NCBI GenBank assembly: GCA_016711325.1 | Contig: JADJTH010000001.1 | Location: forward strand, 574,232-638,231 | DNA length: 64,000 nucleotides | Reading direction: 5' to 3' | DNA from: Nigerium sp. | GTDB taxonomy: Bacteria; Actinomycetota; Actinomycetes; Propionibacteriales; Propionibacteriaceae | Part shown: in pieces, positions 19,676-28,653 of the stretch | How positions within the stretch are numbered: position 1 is the first letter of the stretch | Layout of the letters: each line of letters begins with the position of its first letter | The notes under the pieces: model-generated | Seen by the model: the letters and a program-made list of their open reading frames with translations, nothing else | Databases searched by the model: none | Told to the model about the DNA's origin: nothing | Made by a program: the position numbers and the translations under genes

Positions 19676-20491
19676 TCACCCCAGCAGCCGCTCGATCACG
19701 ACGGCGACTCCGTCCGCGTCGTTGCCGAGCGTGACCTCGTCGGCCGCCGCCAGCGCGGACGCCGTCGCGTTGGCCATCGCCACACCCGTGCCCGCCCAGG
19801 TGAGCATTTCGACGTCGTTGGTGTTGTCGCCGAAGGCGATCACCTCGCTCGCGTCGATTCCCAGCCTCGCGGCGACGCGGGCGAGCGCGCTGGCCTTCGA
19901 CACCCCCGACCGCGCCACCTCGAGGAACGGCGCGCCGGAGATCGTCGGGTGGACGCCGGGGACCGCCAACTCGCGGCTGACCGCCAGCAACTCCTCGGGT
20001 GTCGTGCCCGGGTCGCGCACCACCAGCTTGACCGACGGAACCTCCAGCACCTCGGCGAGAGACGTCTCGCGGTGCGTCACCAGCCACCGTGCGTCCTCGG
20101 CGCCCGGATCGCGCTCACCGACATAGCCGTGCTGCGCGACGTAGCTGTTGCCGCCGTCGCGCACCGAGACGACCCGCGCATCCGGGAACGCCTCGAGCAT
20201 CTGGGTCGCGAGTGCCCACTGGGCGTCCACCTCGATGAGTTCCTCGAACAGGATCGAGCGTTCGCGCAGGTCGACCGCGACCGAGCCGTTGCTGCCGATC
20301 GTCAGGCCGTCGAGGGCCGTGCCGGCGACGATCGCGCCGATCGAATACGGCTGGCGCCCCGAGATGGCGACGACGACCAGGCCCGCCTCGCGTGCGGCGG
20401 CGAAAGCGGCCCTGGTGCGAGGCGAGAGGGTGCGGTGATCGCTACGGACGATGGTCCCGTCGAGGTCGGTGGCGATGAGGCGGATGCCCAC
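19676..20491 (-). CDS. HAD-superfamily hydrolase, Cof type
   Basis: A 271-residue HAD phosphatase: motif I ATDLDGTIV at residue 6, motif II in VVAISGRQP, motif III Lys in SGVSKASAL, and motif IV VIAFGDNTNDVEML. The C2b cap lies between. Enzymes of this type dephosphorylate sugar phosphates or flavin intermediates; the substrate is not known. GTG 20491 follows AAGGGAACTC and places motif I at its normal position. Confidence 0.85.
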   Translation of the reverse strand: MGIRLIATDLDGTIVRSDHRTLSPRTRAAFAAAREAGLVVVAISGRQPYSIGAIVAGTALDGLTIGSNGSVAVDLRERSILFEELIEVDAQWALATQMLEAFPDARVVSVRDGGNSYVAQHGYVGERDPGAEDARWLVTHRETSLAEVLEVPSVKLVVRDPGTTPEELLAVSRELAVPGVHPTISGAPFLEVARSGVSKASALARVAARLGIDASEVIAFGDNTNDVEMLTWAGTGVAMANATASALAAADEVTLGNDADGVAVVIERLLG

Positions 20492-20562
20492 GAGTTCCCT
20501 TCGCGTTGTGGTGGGCGCCCCGGCCGGGCCGCCGCGGGTGAGTGAGGCCACGCCGGGCGCTG

Positions 20563-21162
20563 TCAGACGCCGACCTGGCGGCGTCCGGAGAAGGCGCGGC
20601 CGAGCGTGACTTCGTCGGCGTATTCGAGATCGCCGCCGACGGGCAGGCCCGAGGCGAGGCGAGAGACGACGATGCCGGTGGCGGCGAGCAGGCGGGTGAG
20701 GTAGGTGGCGGTGGCCTCGCCCTCGACGTTGGGGTCGGTGGCGAGGATGACCTCGGTGACGACCGGCCCCGACAACCGCCGCAGCAGTTCGGCGATGTGC
20801 AGGTCTTCGGGGCCGACGTGATCGATGGGGCTGATGGCGCCGCCGAGCACGTGATAGAGACCGCGGTATTCGCGGGTGCGCTCGATCGCGGCGACGTCCT
20901 TGGACTCCTCGACGACGCAGACCAGCGACTGGTCGCGGCGCGGATCGCGGCAGACCCGGCAGGTCGTCTCTTCGGACACGTTGAAGCAGATGTCGCAGAA
21001 CCTGACCTTGTCGGCGACCTCGCGCAGCGCGTCGGCGAGACGGTCGACGTCGTCGCGGTCGGCGTTGAGCAGGTGGAACGCGATCCGCTGGGCGCTCTTC
21101 GGGCCGACGCCGGGGAGGCGTCCGAGCTCGTCGATCAGCGTCTGGATGGGGCCTTCGTACAC
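20563..21162 (-). CDS. recR: Recombination mediator protein RecR
   Basis: A 199-residue protein with the normal RecR order: N-terminal helix-hairpin-helix LGRLPGVGPKSAQRIAFHLL, a four-Cys zinc finger CDIC..CRVC (about 57-72), a Toprim domain beginning VVEESKDVAAIE, and a Walker-like C-terminal segment. It acts with RecF/RecO to load RecA at gaps. The gene order dnaX-ybaB-recR is conserved in bacteria. Confidence 0.96.
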   Translation of the reverse strand: MYEGPIQTLIDELGRLPGVGPKSAQRIAFHLLNADRDDVDRLADALREVADKVRFCDICFNVSEETTCRVCRDPRRDQSLVCVVEESKDVAAIERTREYRGLYHVLGGAISPIDHVGPEDLHIAELLRRLSGPVVTEVILATDPNVEGEATATYLTRLLAATGIVVSRLASGLPVGGDLEYADEVTLGRAFSGRRQVGV

Positions 21163-21172
21163 GACCGCCCGA

Positions 21173-21496
21173 TCAGAACGGCAGGCCGGGGATCTGGGGC
21201 ATGGCGGCGGACGCCAGCGCCTGGATCTGGTTCTGCGCGTCGCGCACGGCGGCCACGATGAGGTCGCCCAGCGTCTCGGTGTCGCCGGGGTCGACGACGG
21301 ACGGGTCGATGCGCACCTCGGTGAGGTCGCCCGAGCCGGTCATCGTCACCGTGACGAGGTCGCCGCCCGCGCTGCCGGTCACCTGCCTGCCGGCCAGTTC
21401 CTGCTGCGCGTTGACCATCTGTTCCTGCATGGCCTGGGCCTGCTCCAGCAGCGCGTTCATGTCGAATCCGCCGCCATCGGCACCGAACAGGGACAT
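21173..21496 (-). CDS. Nucleoid-associated protein YbaB/EbfC family
   Basis: A 107-residue protein with the YbaB pattern: MNALLEQAQAMQEQMVNAQQ helix, GLVTVTMTG-like strand (DLVTVTMTGSGDLTEVRIDP), then a C-terminal helix. It binds DNA as a dimer. ATG 21496 follows AAGGAGGACGCG. It stands between dnaX and recR, ten bases before recR. Confidence 0.92.
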   Translation of the reverse strand: MSLFGADGGGFDMNALLEQAQAMQEQMVNAQQELAGRQVTGSAGGDLVTVTMTGSGDLTEVRIDPSVVDPGDTETLGDLIVAAVRDAQNQIQALASAAMPQIPGLPF

Positions 21497-21589
21497 CGCG
21501 TCCTCCTTCATCTCGTCTGGTCCATCGTAGGCGAGCGCCCCGGCGCCCTGGCGCGCGGGCCACGGCGGCCACGCGCGCTGCTCGGCGGT

Positions 21590-24040
21590 CTACTGCTCCT
21601 CGTCGCCGATCAGTTCGGCGCCGAGCTTGGTGACCAGCAGGTCGTCGACGTCGGTGACGCCCTGATCGAGGTCGAGGTCGTCGAGCGACTCGCCGGCGTC
21701 GTCGTCCTCGCCTGCTCTGCCGCTCCGGGTGGGCTGCACGTTGGCGCGTGCCTGCGCGATCGCGCGGGCGGCATCGGCGGCCACCTCAGGCCGCGGTGCC
21801 GCTGCGGGCGGGTGGGCGGCATGCGGCTCGTCGCCGCCCGGCGGCGCGTACTCCCGCGGGTCGACGCCGCCGCGATGCCCGGCTGCGTGCCCCGGCGGTG
21901 TTCCCTCTCGCGGGGCCGCGGCAGCGGGGTCGGAGGGCGCCACCGCGTCGGGTGCGGGAGCGTCGGCGTCGTCGACGGTGCGCACGGTCGCCGTGACGCC
22001 GAACGCCTCGCGCAGCACCTCGCGCAGGATCGCGTCGTGGCCGCCGCGTGCGAAGCTCTCGCGCGCACCCGGGTTGCTGAAGGCCAGCGTCAGCACCTCG
22101 TCGCGGTAGTCGTGGACGATCGCGTTCTCGCGCACGACGATCCAGGTGACGCGCCGGCGCCCCTTCACCCGTTCGAGCACGCTCGGCCATTCCGCGCGCA
22201 CCTGCGCGGTCGACAGCGTCGGGCCTGGCGCGGTCGCGGCCCTGGACGCCGCCCGCGGCGGCTCCTCGCGGACGGTCGGCCGCGACGCGGGTGCGCGCCG
22301 GCTGGTGGGTGGCGCCGTGTGCGCCGGCTCGGACGCCACGGTCTCGTGGGCGGGCGGGCCCGACCAGGGCTCGGCGACGGCTTGGCTGGCCGGCGTGCCG
22401 GGCCACGGGTCTGCCACGGCCGCCTGCGTCGCCCGAGCCTCCGGACGCGGCCGCTGCTGACCCGGCTGAGGCTGACCCGGCTGAGTCGGATGCGGGGCGT
22501 CCGGGCCGGCGCGCTCGATCCGCTCGGTCGCGGGCGCCGCGGGATCGCCGGAGGCCATCTGGAGCCGGCGCTCGAGCCGATCGAGCCGGGCATGGACGCC
22601 GCGACCGCCGACGTCGGCACCCGGCAACAGGACGCGGGCACCCATCAGTTCGAGATACAGGCGCGGGGCGGTCGTGCCGCGCATGTCGGTGAGCCCCTTG
22701 GCGATCACCTCGGCGGCGCGCGTCAGCTCGCCCGGGCCCATCGCGGACGCCTGGGTCGTCAGCCGCTCGGCCTGATCGCCCGCCACATCGACCAACCCCG
22801 AGGTCATCGCGTCGGGCACCGCGGCGACGATGATCAGATCGCGGAGACGGCGGAGGAGGTCTTCGGCGAAGCGGCGAGGATCCTGACCGACCTCGACCAC
22901 CTTGTCGATGCACGCGAACACGCCTTTCGCGTCGCCGGCGGCGAAGGCGTCCATCACCTCGTCGAGCAGCGAATCGGGCGTGTAGCCGAGCAGCCTGGTC
23001 GCCTGCCGGTAGCTCACGCCGCCCTCGGCGGCACCACCGAGCAGCTGGTCGAGCACCGACAACGAGTCGCGCACCGACCCGGCGCCCGCCCGGACCACCA
23101 GCGGCAACACCGCCGGGTCGACCGTCACGCCCTCGGCCGCGCAGAGCTGGGCGAGGTAGGCGGTCAGCGTGCGGGGCGGCACCAGCCTGAACGGATAGTG
23201 GTGGGTACGCGACCGGATGGTGCCGATCACCTTTTCGGGCTCGGTGGTGGCGAAGATGAACTTCACGTGCGCCGGAGGCTCCTCGACGACCTTCAGCAGG
23301 GCGTTGAACCCCGCGTTGGTGACCATGTGGGCCTCGTCGATGATGTAGATCTTGTAGCGGCTGTGCACCGGCGCGAAGAATGCGCGCTCGCGCAGGTCGC
23401 GCGCCTCGTCGACGCCTCCGTGACTGGCCGCGTCGATCTCGATGACGTCGATGCTGCCCCCACCGCCGCGGGCAAGGTCGCGGCACGACTGACACGCGCC
23501 GCACGGGTTCGGCGTCGGCCCCTGCTCGCAGTTGAGGCAGCGGGCCAGGATGCGCGCCGAGGTCGTCTTGCCGCAGCCGCGCGGGCCGCTGAACAGGTAC
23601 GCGTGGCTCACCTTGTTGTTGGTCAGTGCGCGCTGCAGCGGATCGGTGACGTGCTCTTGGCCGATGACTTCGGCGAACGTGTCGGGCCGGTAGCGGCGGT
23701 ACAGCGCCAGCGGGGCGTCCGGCCGGTTCAGCTGGGGTGCGCGGCGCGGCGCGGACGGCGGCGGCAGCGGGGTGGACGCCGCGGGCGTCCGGACGGGCAC
23801 GATCGCCTCGGGGGGCTCGGCGGAGGCGTCCGGCTCGTCGGGGTCGATCGGGATCTCGCTCATCTCGTCGAGATCGATCTCCATCTCGGGATCGTCGACC
23901 GGCACCGGTTCGGCGGGCAGGATCAACTCGTCCGGCTCGGTGCCGAACAGGTCGGGCCCGTCTTGGGCGAAGGGATCCGGCGGCTCGGCGGCGAAGCTCC
24001 CTTCGTCGTCGAACAGGCCCTCGGGTACGTCGTCTGCCAC
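21590..24040 (-). CDS. dnaX: DNA polymerase III subunits gamma/tau
   Basis: An 816-residue clamp-loader ATPase. After an unusual acidic, Pro-rich N-terminal extension of about 110 residues, the canonical start LYRRYRPDTFAEVIGQEHV appears. It is followed by Walker A GPRGCGKTT, the zinc cluster CLNCEQ..CGACQSC, Walker B IIDEAHM and sensor residues in FATTEP. The C-terminal 300 residues are low-complexity Pro/Ala/Gly with a tau-like end. An internal start near the RRYRP region cannot be excluded. Confidence 0.95.
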   Translation of the reverse strand: MADDVPEGLFDDEGSFAAEPPDPFAQDGPDLFGTEPDELILPAEPVPVDDPEMEIDLDEMSEIPIDPDEPDASAEPPEAIVPVRTPAASTPLPPPSAPRRAPQLNRPDAPLALYRRYRPDTFAEVIGQEHVTDPLQRALTNNKVSHAYLFSGPRGCGKTTSARILARCLNCEQGPTPNPCGACQSCRDLARGGGGSIDVIEIDAASHGGVDEARDLRERAFFAPVHSRYKIYIIDEAHMVTNAGFNALLKVVEEPPAHVKFIFATTEPEKVIGTIRSRTHHYPFRLVPPRTLTAYLAQLCAAEGVTVDPAVLPLVVRAGAGSVRDSLSVLDQLLGGAAEGGVSYRQATRLLGYTPDSLLDEVMDAFAAGDAKGVFACIDKVVEVGQDPRRFAEDLLRRLRDLIIVAAVPDAMTSGLVDVAGDQAERLTTQASAMGPGELTRAAEVIAKGLTDMRGTTAPRLYLELMGARVLLPGADVGGRGVHARLDRLERRLQMASGDPAAPATERIERAGPDAPHPTQPGQPQPGQQRPRPEARATQAAVADPWPGTPASQAVAEPWSGPPAHETVASEPAHTAPPTSRRAPASRPTVREEPPRAASRAATAPGPTLSTAQVRAEWPSVLERVKGRRRVTWIVVRENAIVHDYRDEVLTLAFSNPGARESFARGGHDAILREVLREAFGVTATVRTVDDADAPAPDAVAPSDPAAAAPREGTPPGHAAGHRGGVDPREYAPPGGDEPHAAHPPAAAPRPEVAADAARAIAQARANVQPTRSGRAGEDDDAGESLDDLDLDQGVTDVDDLLVTKLGAELIGDEEQ

Positions 24041-24130
24041 GCCAGGAACCCTACTCGGTCACCCCGACACTCGTTCACCTCGGCGAACGCCGGCGGGACG
24101 ACGCACCTCCGGCCCGGCGAGCGACGTGGA

Positions 24131-24220
24131 GAGGCCCCCGCGCACCTGACAGAGCTCACTGACCCTTGCTGCCTTCCGGCCCTGGGGGAGTTGGGCGAGG
24201 TGCCACCGCGCGGGGACCCG
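24131..24220 (-). ncRNA. ffs: Signal recognition particle RNA (4.5S type)
   Basis: The minus strand carries the conserved SRP domain IV sequence GGGCCGGAAGGCAGCAAGG (about 24164-24183) within a long hairpin. The ends GGTCCCCGCGCGG and CGCGGGGGCC pair. The short form fits actinobacteria. It lies about 90 bases upstream of dnaX, a common position. Confidence 0.9.
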
Positions 24221-24399
24221 ACGGACACCATACCCGACGCGCCCGTCCCGCGCTTCTCACGTCCTCCCGCGCACCGAGCTCGCTCTCGCCCGCCGCCCCT
24301 ACTCTGGCGCGCCGCAGACAGCGTGCGGGAGTGCCGACCACGCGCGGGACGGCGGTGGACGCGCGGAAGAGAGCTGGGTTGCGCCAAGGCGGGGCGTCC

Positions 24400-25221
24400 T
24401 CAGGGCGCGGTGATGGCGAACCGTGACGTAGCGAGCACGGGGAGTCGGCGGCGGGCGTCCGCGACGGCGTCCGGGTCGATGTCGACCACCAGGAGTTCGG
24501 GAGCGTCCCCCGCTTCGGCAAGGATCTCTCCCAAGGGGCTGACCACGACGCTGTGGCCAACCCCGGTCGGGGCGTCGGGCTTGCTGAGCAAGCCCACGGT
24601 GGCAGGGTCACCCTGCCCGGCCGCGACGATATAACAGGTGGTGTCGAGGGCGCGCGCTCGGTTGAGCGCCCGCCATTGACCGGCCTTGCCGTCGCCTCGC
24701 ATCCAGGACGCCGCGACGATGACGACCTGGGCACCGGCGTGGGCGAGGTACTTGAACAACTCGGGAAAACGGACCTCGTAACACACCGCGAACCCCACCG
24801 TGATGCCGCCGGTCTCGAAGGTGACCGGACGATCCCCCGCCTCGATGTGCCGGGATTCCTCGAACCCCCACGCGTCGAACAGGTGCATCTTGTCGTAGTG
24901 GGCGACCACGCCCGAGGCGTCCGCCACGATGAGGGTGTTGCGCGCGCGGGCGCGTTCGCCGCGGGTGCGGGCCGGCGTGAACATGCCCGCGACGATCGTG
25001 ATGCCTGCCTCGCGGGCGATCGCGGCGACCGCGGACGCCCACGGCCCGTCGAGCGGTTCGGCAGCGTCGGCCGACCGGGTTGCGAAGCTCGCCATGGTCG
25101 CCTCGGGGAAGACGACCAGGTCGGCGCCGGCGTCCTTGGCCCGGGCGGCGAAGGTGCGGACGAGATCCAGGTTCGGCGCAGGATCGACCCCTGACACGAT
25201 CTGGGCCACCGCGATCCGCAT
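24400..25221 (-). CDS. Carbon-nitrogen hydrolase (nitrilase superfamily)
   Basis: A 273-residue amidase/nitrilase-fold enzyme with the complete Glu-Lys-Cys triad: VVFPEAT (about 39), HYDKMHLFD (about 111) and FAVCYEVRFPE (about 146). It probably hydrolyses an amide such as an omega-amidodicarboxylate or deaminated glutathione, but this cannot be fixed. ATG 25221 follows GGAGGGC and starts directly with MRIAVAQ, as the family does. Confidence 0.87.
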   Translation of the reverse strand: MRIAVAQIVSGVDPAPNLDLVRTFAARAKDAGADLVVFPEATMASFATRSADAAEPLDGPWASAVAAIAREAGITIVAGMFTPARTRGERARARNTLIVADASGVVAHYDKMHLFDAWGFEESRHIEAGDRPVTFETGGITVGFAVCYEVRFPELFKYLAHAGAQVVIVAASWMRGDGKAGQWRALNRARALDTTCYIVAAGQGDPATVGLLSKPDAPTGVGHSVVVSPLGEILAEAGDAPELLVVDIDPDAVADARRRLPVLATSRFAITAP

Positions 25222-25331
25222 GCCCTCCATTCGACGCCTCGGCGCGACGATCGTCAAACCCGCCACGCGGGACGACCCGGGCACCGGCCCCCGATTGGGC
25301 CGGGGCGGGGCCTTCAGGTAGGATCTCCGGC

Positions 25332-25419
25332 GGAGGATTCGCCTAGAGGCCTATGGCGCTCGGTTGGAAACCGGGTTGGGTTCACGCCCTCACGAGTTCG
25401 AATCTCGTATCCTCCGCCA
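25332..25419 (+). tRNA. tRNA-Ser (anticodon GGA)
   Basis: Acceptor arms GGAGGAT/ATCCTCC pair. The anticodon stem CTCGG/CCGGG encloses TTGGAAA (anticodon GGA). A long variable arm follows, as in class II tRNAs, and the T arm has GTTCGAATC. The 3' CCA is encoded. The sequence changes character directly after the 3' end, which makes this gene a likely island attachment site. Confidence 0.96.
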
Positions 25420-26108
25420 TGCACTAATCACGCTTTGACTAGGGCTTATATCTCCGGGAAGCTAGAGCTACTGTTGAGTGGGCCCCGATCCGGACGCACT
25501 TTCGGGGCACACTCGGGGCACGCTATGCATCTTCCTGCCCCACTTTTGACGGCAGACTCATTGCAATGCCTAGCCCGTAAGCACACTCCGAATGCTTGGC
25601 GATACGAGATGCTGCGGATTTCTTGAACATCCGGTGCCCCGCCATCAGCTGGGCCTGGGAGACGCCCGGCCCGAAGAGCCGCGAGTTTCGGGAGCACCTG
25701 TCTGACGGGTCGTGACTCACCCACCATGCAACCGTTGGTGTGGACATCCCATCAGCCGCTGACGTGCGCGGGCGCGTCGACCTCCAGGCCGATGGTCCTG
25801 TCCTCGCTCTCATGCCCAGAGTCGGACGTCGACGTCCACGCCGTTCGCCGGGACCCACATAATGCCGAGAGTCGGATGTCGGGCGAGTCACTTCAGACCA
25901 GACCGGCCCGCCTGGCCCAGCCCTGCCGGTGAGATGACCTGATACTACAGTACCATTTGGCCAGCATTCCTGTCGTGGTGGCACGAAAGTACCATTTCGC
26001 CTTCCGTGAGTCTCGTTCTTCAGCGGATATTTGGCCGCCCCTACCGCTATCCGCTACCGTGACAGCAACCGACAGTGCCGCTGTCGCAACTAACTATAAG
26101 GAGAACAA
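25420..26108. other. 689-base stretch after tRNA-Ser without a convincing gene
   Basis: The stretch is less GC-rich than the core. It has only short frames with no recognisable domain and probably holds the eroded end of the integrated element. Two direct copies of AGTACCATTT (25949-25958 and 25988-25997) stand 39 bases apart. The inverted repeat CGACAG/CTGTCG (26070-26086) lies just before the bacteriocin gene and may be an operator. Confidence 0.5.
26070..26086. promoter_or_regulatory. Inverted repeat upstream of the bacteriocin gene
   Basis: CGACAG-TGCCG-CTGTCG is an exact 6-bp inverted repeat, 23 bases before the start codon and next to a TAACTATAAG segment that may hold a -10. It is a candidate regulatory site; no regulator gene is adjacent. 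Confidence 0.3.
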
Positions 26109-26402
26109 ATGAAGAGGACTCAGAAGCTGGTCGCAGCCTCGGTCTTGGCAGCCGCCATTCTGGCCGGTGGGGCCGGCGCAGCGGAGGCAGCGACAGTGTG
26201 GTACAAGGGGAGTGCGGTCAATTGGGATTACGGTCGCAGTTGGGGCGTGTACAGCTACTCGAATGTGCAATCAGGAGCGTATTCGCACAGCGCCACCGCG
26301 AACGGCACTTGGTCAGGGTGGAAGAATCCCGGCGTGGAAGCCAAGGCAAGCCAGTTCGTAGGCACCGGGGCGGCAACTGCCTACTGGAACTGCCGCGGCT
26401 GA
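26109..26402 (+). CDS. Lactococcin-972-family secreted bacteriocin precursor
   Basis: A 97-residue precursor. MKRTQKLVAASVLAAAILAG..AEA is a Sec signal peptide, likely cut after AEA near residue 28, leaving about 69 residues. The mature part is rich in Trp, Tyr, Ser and Gly and has the family pattern: a WDYG element near the start, VYSYSNVQSGAYSHSATANG in the middle (compare S-N-Y..HSA-TV-N) and an aromatic C-terminus AYWNCRG. The founding member blocks septum formation by binding lipid II. The Shine-Dalgarno sequence is AAGGAGAACAA. The two following genes are the partner proteins expected in this family. Confidence 0.85.
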   Translation: MKRTQKLVAASVLAAAILAGGAGAAEAATVWYKGSAVNWDYGRSWGVYSYSNVQSGAYSHSATANGTWSGWKNPGVEAKASQFVGTGAATAYWNCRG

Positions 26403-26460
26403 GTAGGCTGCATTGAGACGTCAGGCGAACAACGACATCTGCTGAACGGACAGCGGCACT

Positions 26461-28653
26461 GTGGGAGTCATCTTCAGAGTCTTCAACATCGTCCTCGTCG
26501 TCTTCATATCGATCCTTGCAAGTGTGGCTCTCGTCCTTAGTCAAGGGGATGCCCTCACGCGGTCGATGACGCAGTATCCGGCGAGTTCGAGGAACCTCAT
26601 CATCTCAGGTACCACGGAGGATCGTGCTCCTGCTGTGTTGGATGTCCTCGGTCGACTGGTCTACACCGACAGGGGCGCCGCCGTCCGAGTTGACAACGTG
26701 CTCTCGAGCGCTGACAGCTCTGTGACGGGACTTCGTATCGGCATCCTGGCTCGACCCGACTCGCTCCCCCCCTCCCTCGATTTCCACTTCCTGGGGGCAG
26801 CGATGATCGACGGTGCCAAGCTGCGGGATTTGCTCGCGGCGGAGCCGACGAAGACGATCGGTCTGGATGTCAACGCTGCCGACGTGATCGCGCCCATGCC
26901 GAGCCTGACGTTCGCCCCGCGCGTCGCAGTCCTCCAGTTGCCGGAGCTGGTCACGCGTTCGGGAACCATCAACGGGACCTATCGGATCGTCGGTATTGAT
27001 GATTCGCAGTTCGCGGCACTCGCAACATCCCTGTCGTCGGTGACGGGCCAATCCGAGGAGAGTCTGCGCGGTGAACTCCAGGGCGGGGCTGCCTCCCAGG
27101 GGATCGCCCAGGTTTTCGTGACGGGCCTGCTCGCCGCCACGACAGTGCTGTTGGCGACCATCCTGGTGTTCGCGGCGGTGCGGACACTGAGGGTATTGGG
27201 TGTCCACCTCCTAGTTGGCCGGTCTCGGGGAGAGTTCGCTCTGTCGGTCTTCCGTCCGGTGCTGGTAGCCGTTGCATGCACGGTGCCGGTGTCGATGGCG
27301 CTCACGTTCGTCATGGCGCCAGACTTCGGGTTCACAACGCCTCTTGTGTTCGCTGCCCTCGGCGGGGCCATGATCGGGCCCGCGCTCGTCACCGTGTGCG
27401 CGGGCCTCGCATCGCTCGTGCTGCTGGCTGTCAAACCGGTCGACGCCATCCGCGATCGGTACTCCAAACGGCTTCTCACCGCGGCCGTCGCAGCCGTGTA
27501 CGTCGTGGCCATGGCCGGCCTCACGGCCGCGTTCTATGGCCTCGATGCTCCGCTGAAGAGCGTCAGTGAGCTGCGAGAAGTCGCCCAGTCGTGGAAGGCC
27601 TTCCAGGAGGAGGAGATTCTCTACCGGGAGGCACCCGGGAATGACCCGATGGCCGGTGGGCTACGATCCCCTCAACATGGGAAGGACTTCTACGACTGGT
27701 ACCGCTCCATCGCCGACACCCCCGGCGTGACCCTCGTCAACACGGTCTACTACGGACAGGACATCCTCACCCGTTGGACAGGGGTTTACGAGACGGTGCC
27801 GGTCAAACCCTTCTGGTACATGGCTGCCTCGCCCAGTTACCTGCGATCGCAGGGGGTTGACGTCTCGCAGGAAGCTCTCAATCGAGCCGAGCGCGGCGAG
27901 CGGATCTTCCTGATACCGGAGTCTCTGAAGACATCGGAGAGCGCAGCTCTGCAGGGGTGGCTGCGGGAGACCAGTCAAGTCACGGGCGAGACCTCCATCA
28001 CCACCGAGTACGTGAAGGACCCACGGGTGGGATTCGTCCCCTTCGCTCCAGACGAGCCCTTGTTCACGTGGAACACTGACCCAACGCGGCCGTACATGAG
28101 CTCCGAACCGGTGATCCTTCTCCTGACACCACAAAACATGATCCCCTTCGAGAGCGAGAGCCTGTCCGCGGTCGGCTTGGACAACAGCTACGTGAAACTC
28201 AGCCGAACGGCCGCCGAGAGAGTGACGACACCGCAGTACCTCGCCCAGTTCCACCTAGACGACAACCAACCCATATTCCTTCCGGTCAGCGACTTCATCG
28301 CTGGTCTGACGAAGACCATCCAGCAGGTCATCCAGCTATTCGGCGTCGTCATCGGACTCCTGGCGCTGCTCACCCTCACTTTGGTCGGCATCCTGACCAG
28401 CCTCTACTCCAACCTGCATCTCGAGGAGATCGCCGTCAAACGCATGCTCGGGTACGGACTCGTCGGCATATTCTGGAGGATCTCGGTCTTCGTCTCAGCC
28501 GCAACGTTTGTTTGCCTCGGAGTAGCGCTTCTGCTCCGCTCGACGACAGCGGCTCAGGCGAACGTGACGCTGCTCGTCGTGCAGGTGACCGTCCTCCTCC
28601 TACTCGCGAGGCGGTACACACGTCTCCAACTCAACACGGTGATGAAGTCATGA
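26461..28653 (+). CDS. Bacteriocin-associated integral membrane protein (lactococcin-972 immunity/export partner)
   Basis: A 730-residue membrane protein. It has one N-terminal span, a large extracellular domain (about 30-200), a block of four hydrophobic helices (about 215-365), a second extracellular domain, and three C-terminal spans (about 620-725). This is the layout of the seven-span protein encoded after lactococcin-972-type peptides, where it works with an ABC ATPase in self-protection or export. GTG 26461 has only a weak ribosome-binding site. Codon use is less GC-biased than in the core genes, suggesting transfer. Confidence 0.8.
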   Translation: MGVIFRVFNIVLVVFISILASVALVLSQGDALTRSMTQYPASSRNLIISGTTEDRAPAVLDVLGRLVYTDRGAAVRVDNVLSSADSSVTGLRIGILARPDSLPPSLDFHFLGAAMIDGAKLRDLLAAEPTKTIGLDVNAADVIAPMPSLTFAPRVAVLQLPELVTRSGTINGTYRIVGIDDSQFAALATSLSSVTGQSEESLRGELQGGAASQGIAQVFVTGLLAATTVLLATILVFAAVRTLRVLGVHLLVGRSRGEFALSVFRPVLVAVACTVPVSMALTFVMAPDFGFTTPLVFAALGGAMIGPALVTVCAGLASLVLLAVKPVDAIRDRYSKRLLTAAVAAVYVVAMAGLTAAFYGLDAPLKSVSELREVAQSWKAFQEEEILYREAPGNDPMAGGLRSPQHGKDFYDWYRSIADTPGVTLVNTVYYGQDILTRWTGVYETVPVKPFWYMAASPSYLRSQGVDVSQEALNRAERGERIFLIPESLKTSESAALQGWLRETSQVTGETSITTEYVKDPRVGFVPFAPDEPLFTWNTDPTRPYMSSEPVILLLTPQNMIPFESESLSAVGLDNSYVKLSRTAAERVTTPQYLAQFHLDDNQPIFLPVSDFIAGLTKTIQQVIQLFGVVIGLLALLTLTLVGILTSLYSNLHLEEIAVKRMLGYGLVGIFWRISVFVSAATFVCLGVALLLRSTTAAQANVTLLVVQVTVLLLLARRYTRLQLNTVMKS

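Noticed and set aside
20876..24634. A plus-strand open frame of over 1200 codons opposite dnaX, ybaB and recR
   Set aside because: It is antisense to three well-recognised genes, has a low-complexity Arg/Gly/Val-rich product and no domain; it is a product of high-GC codon bias.
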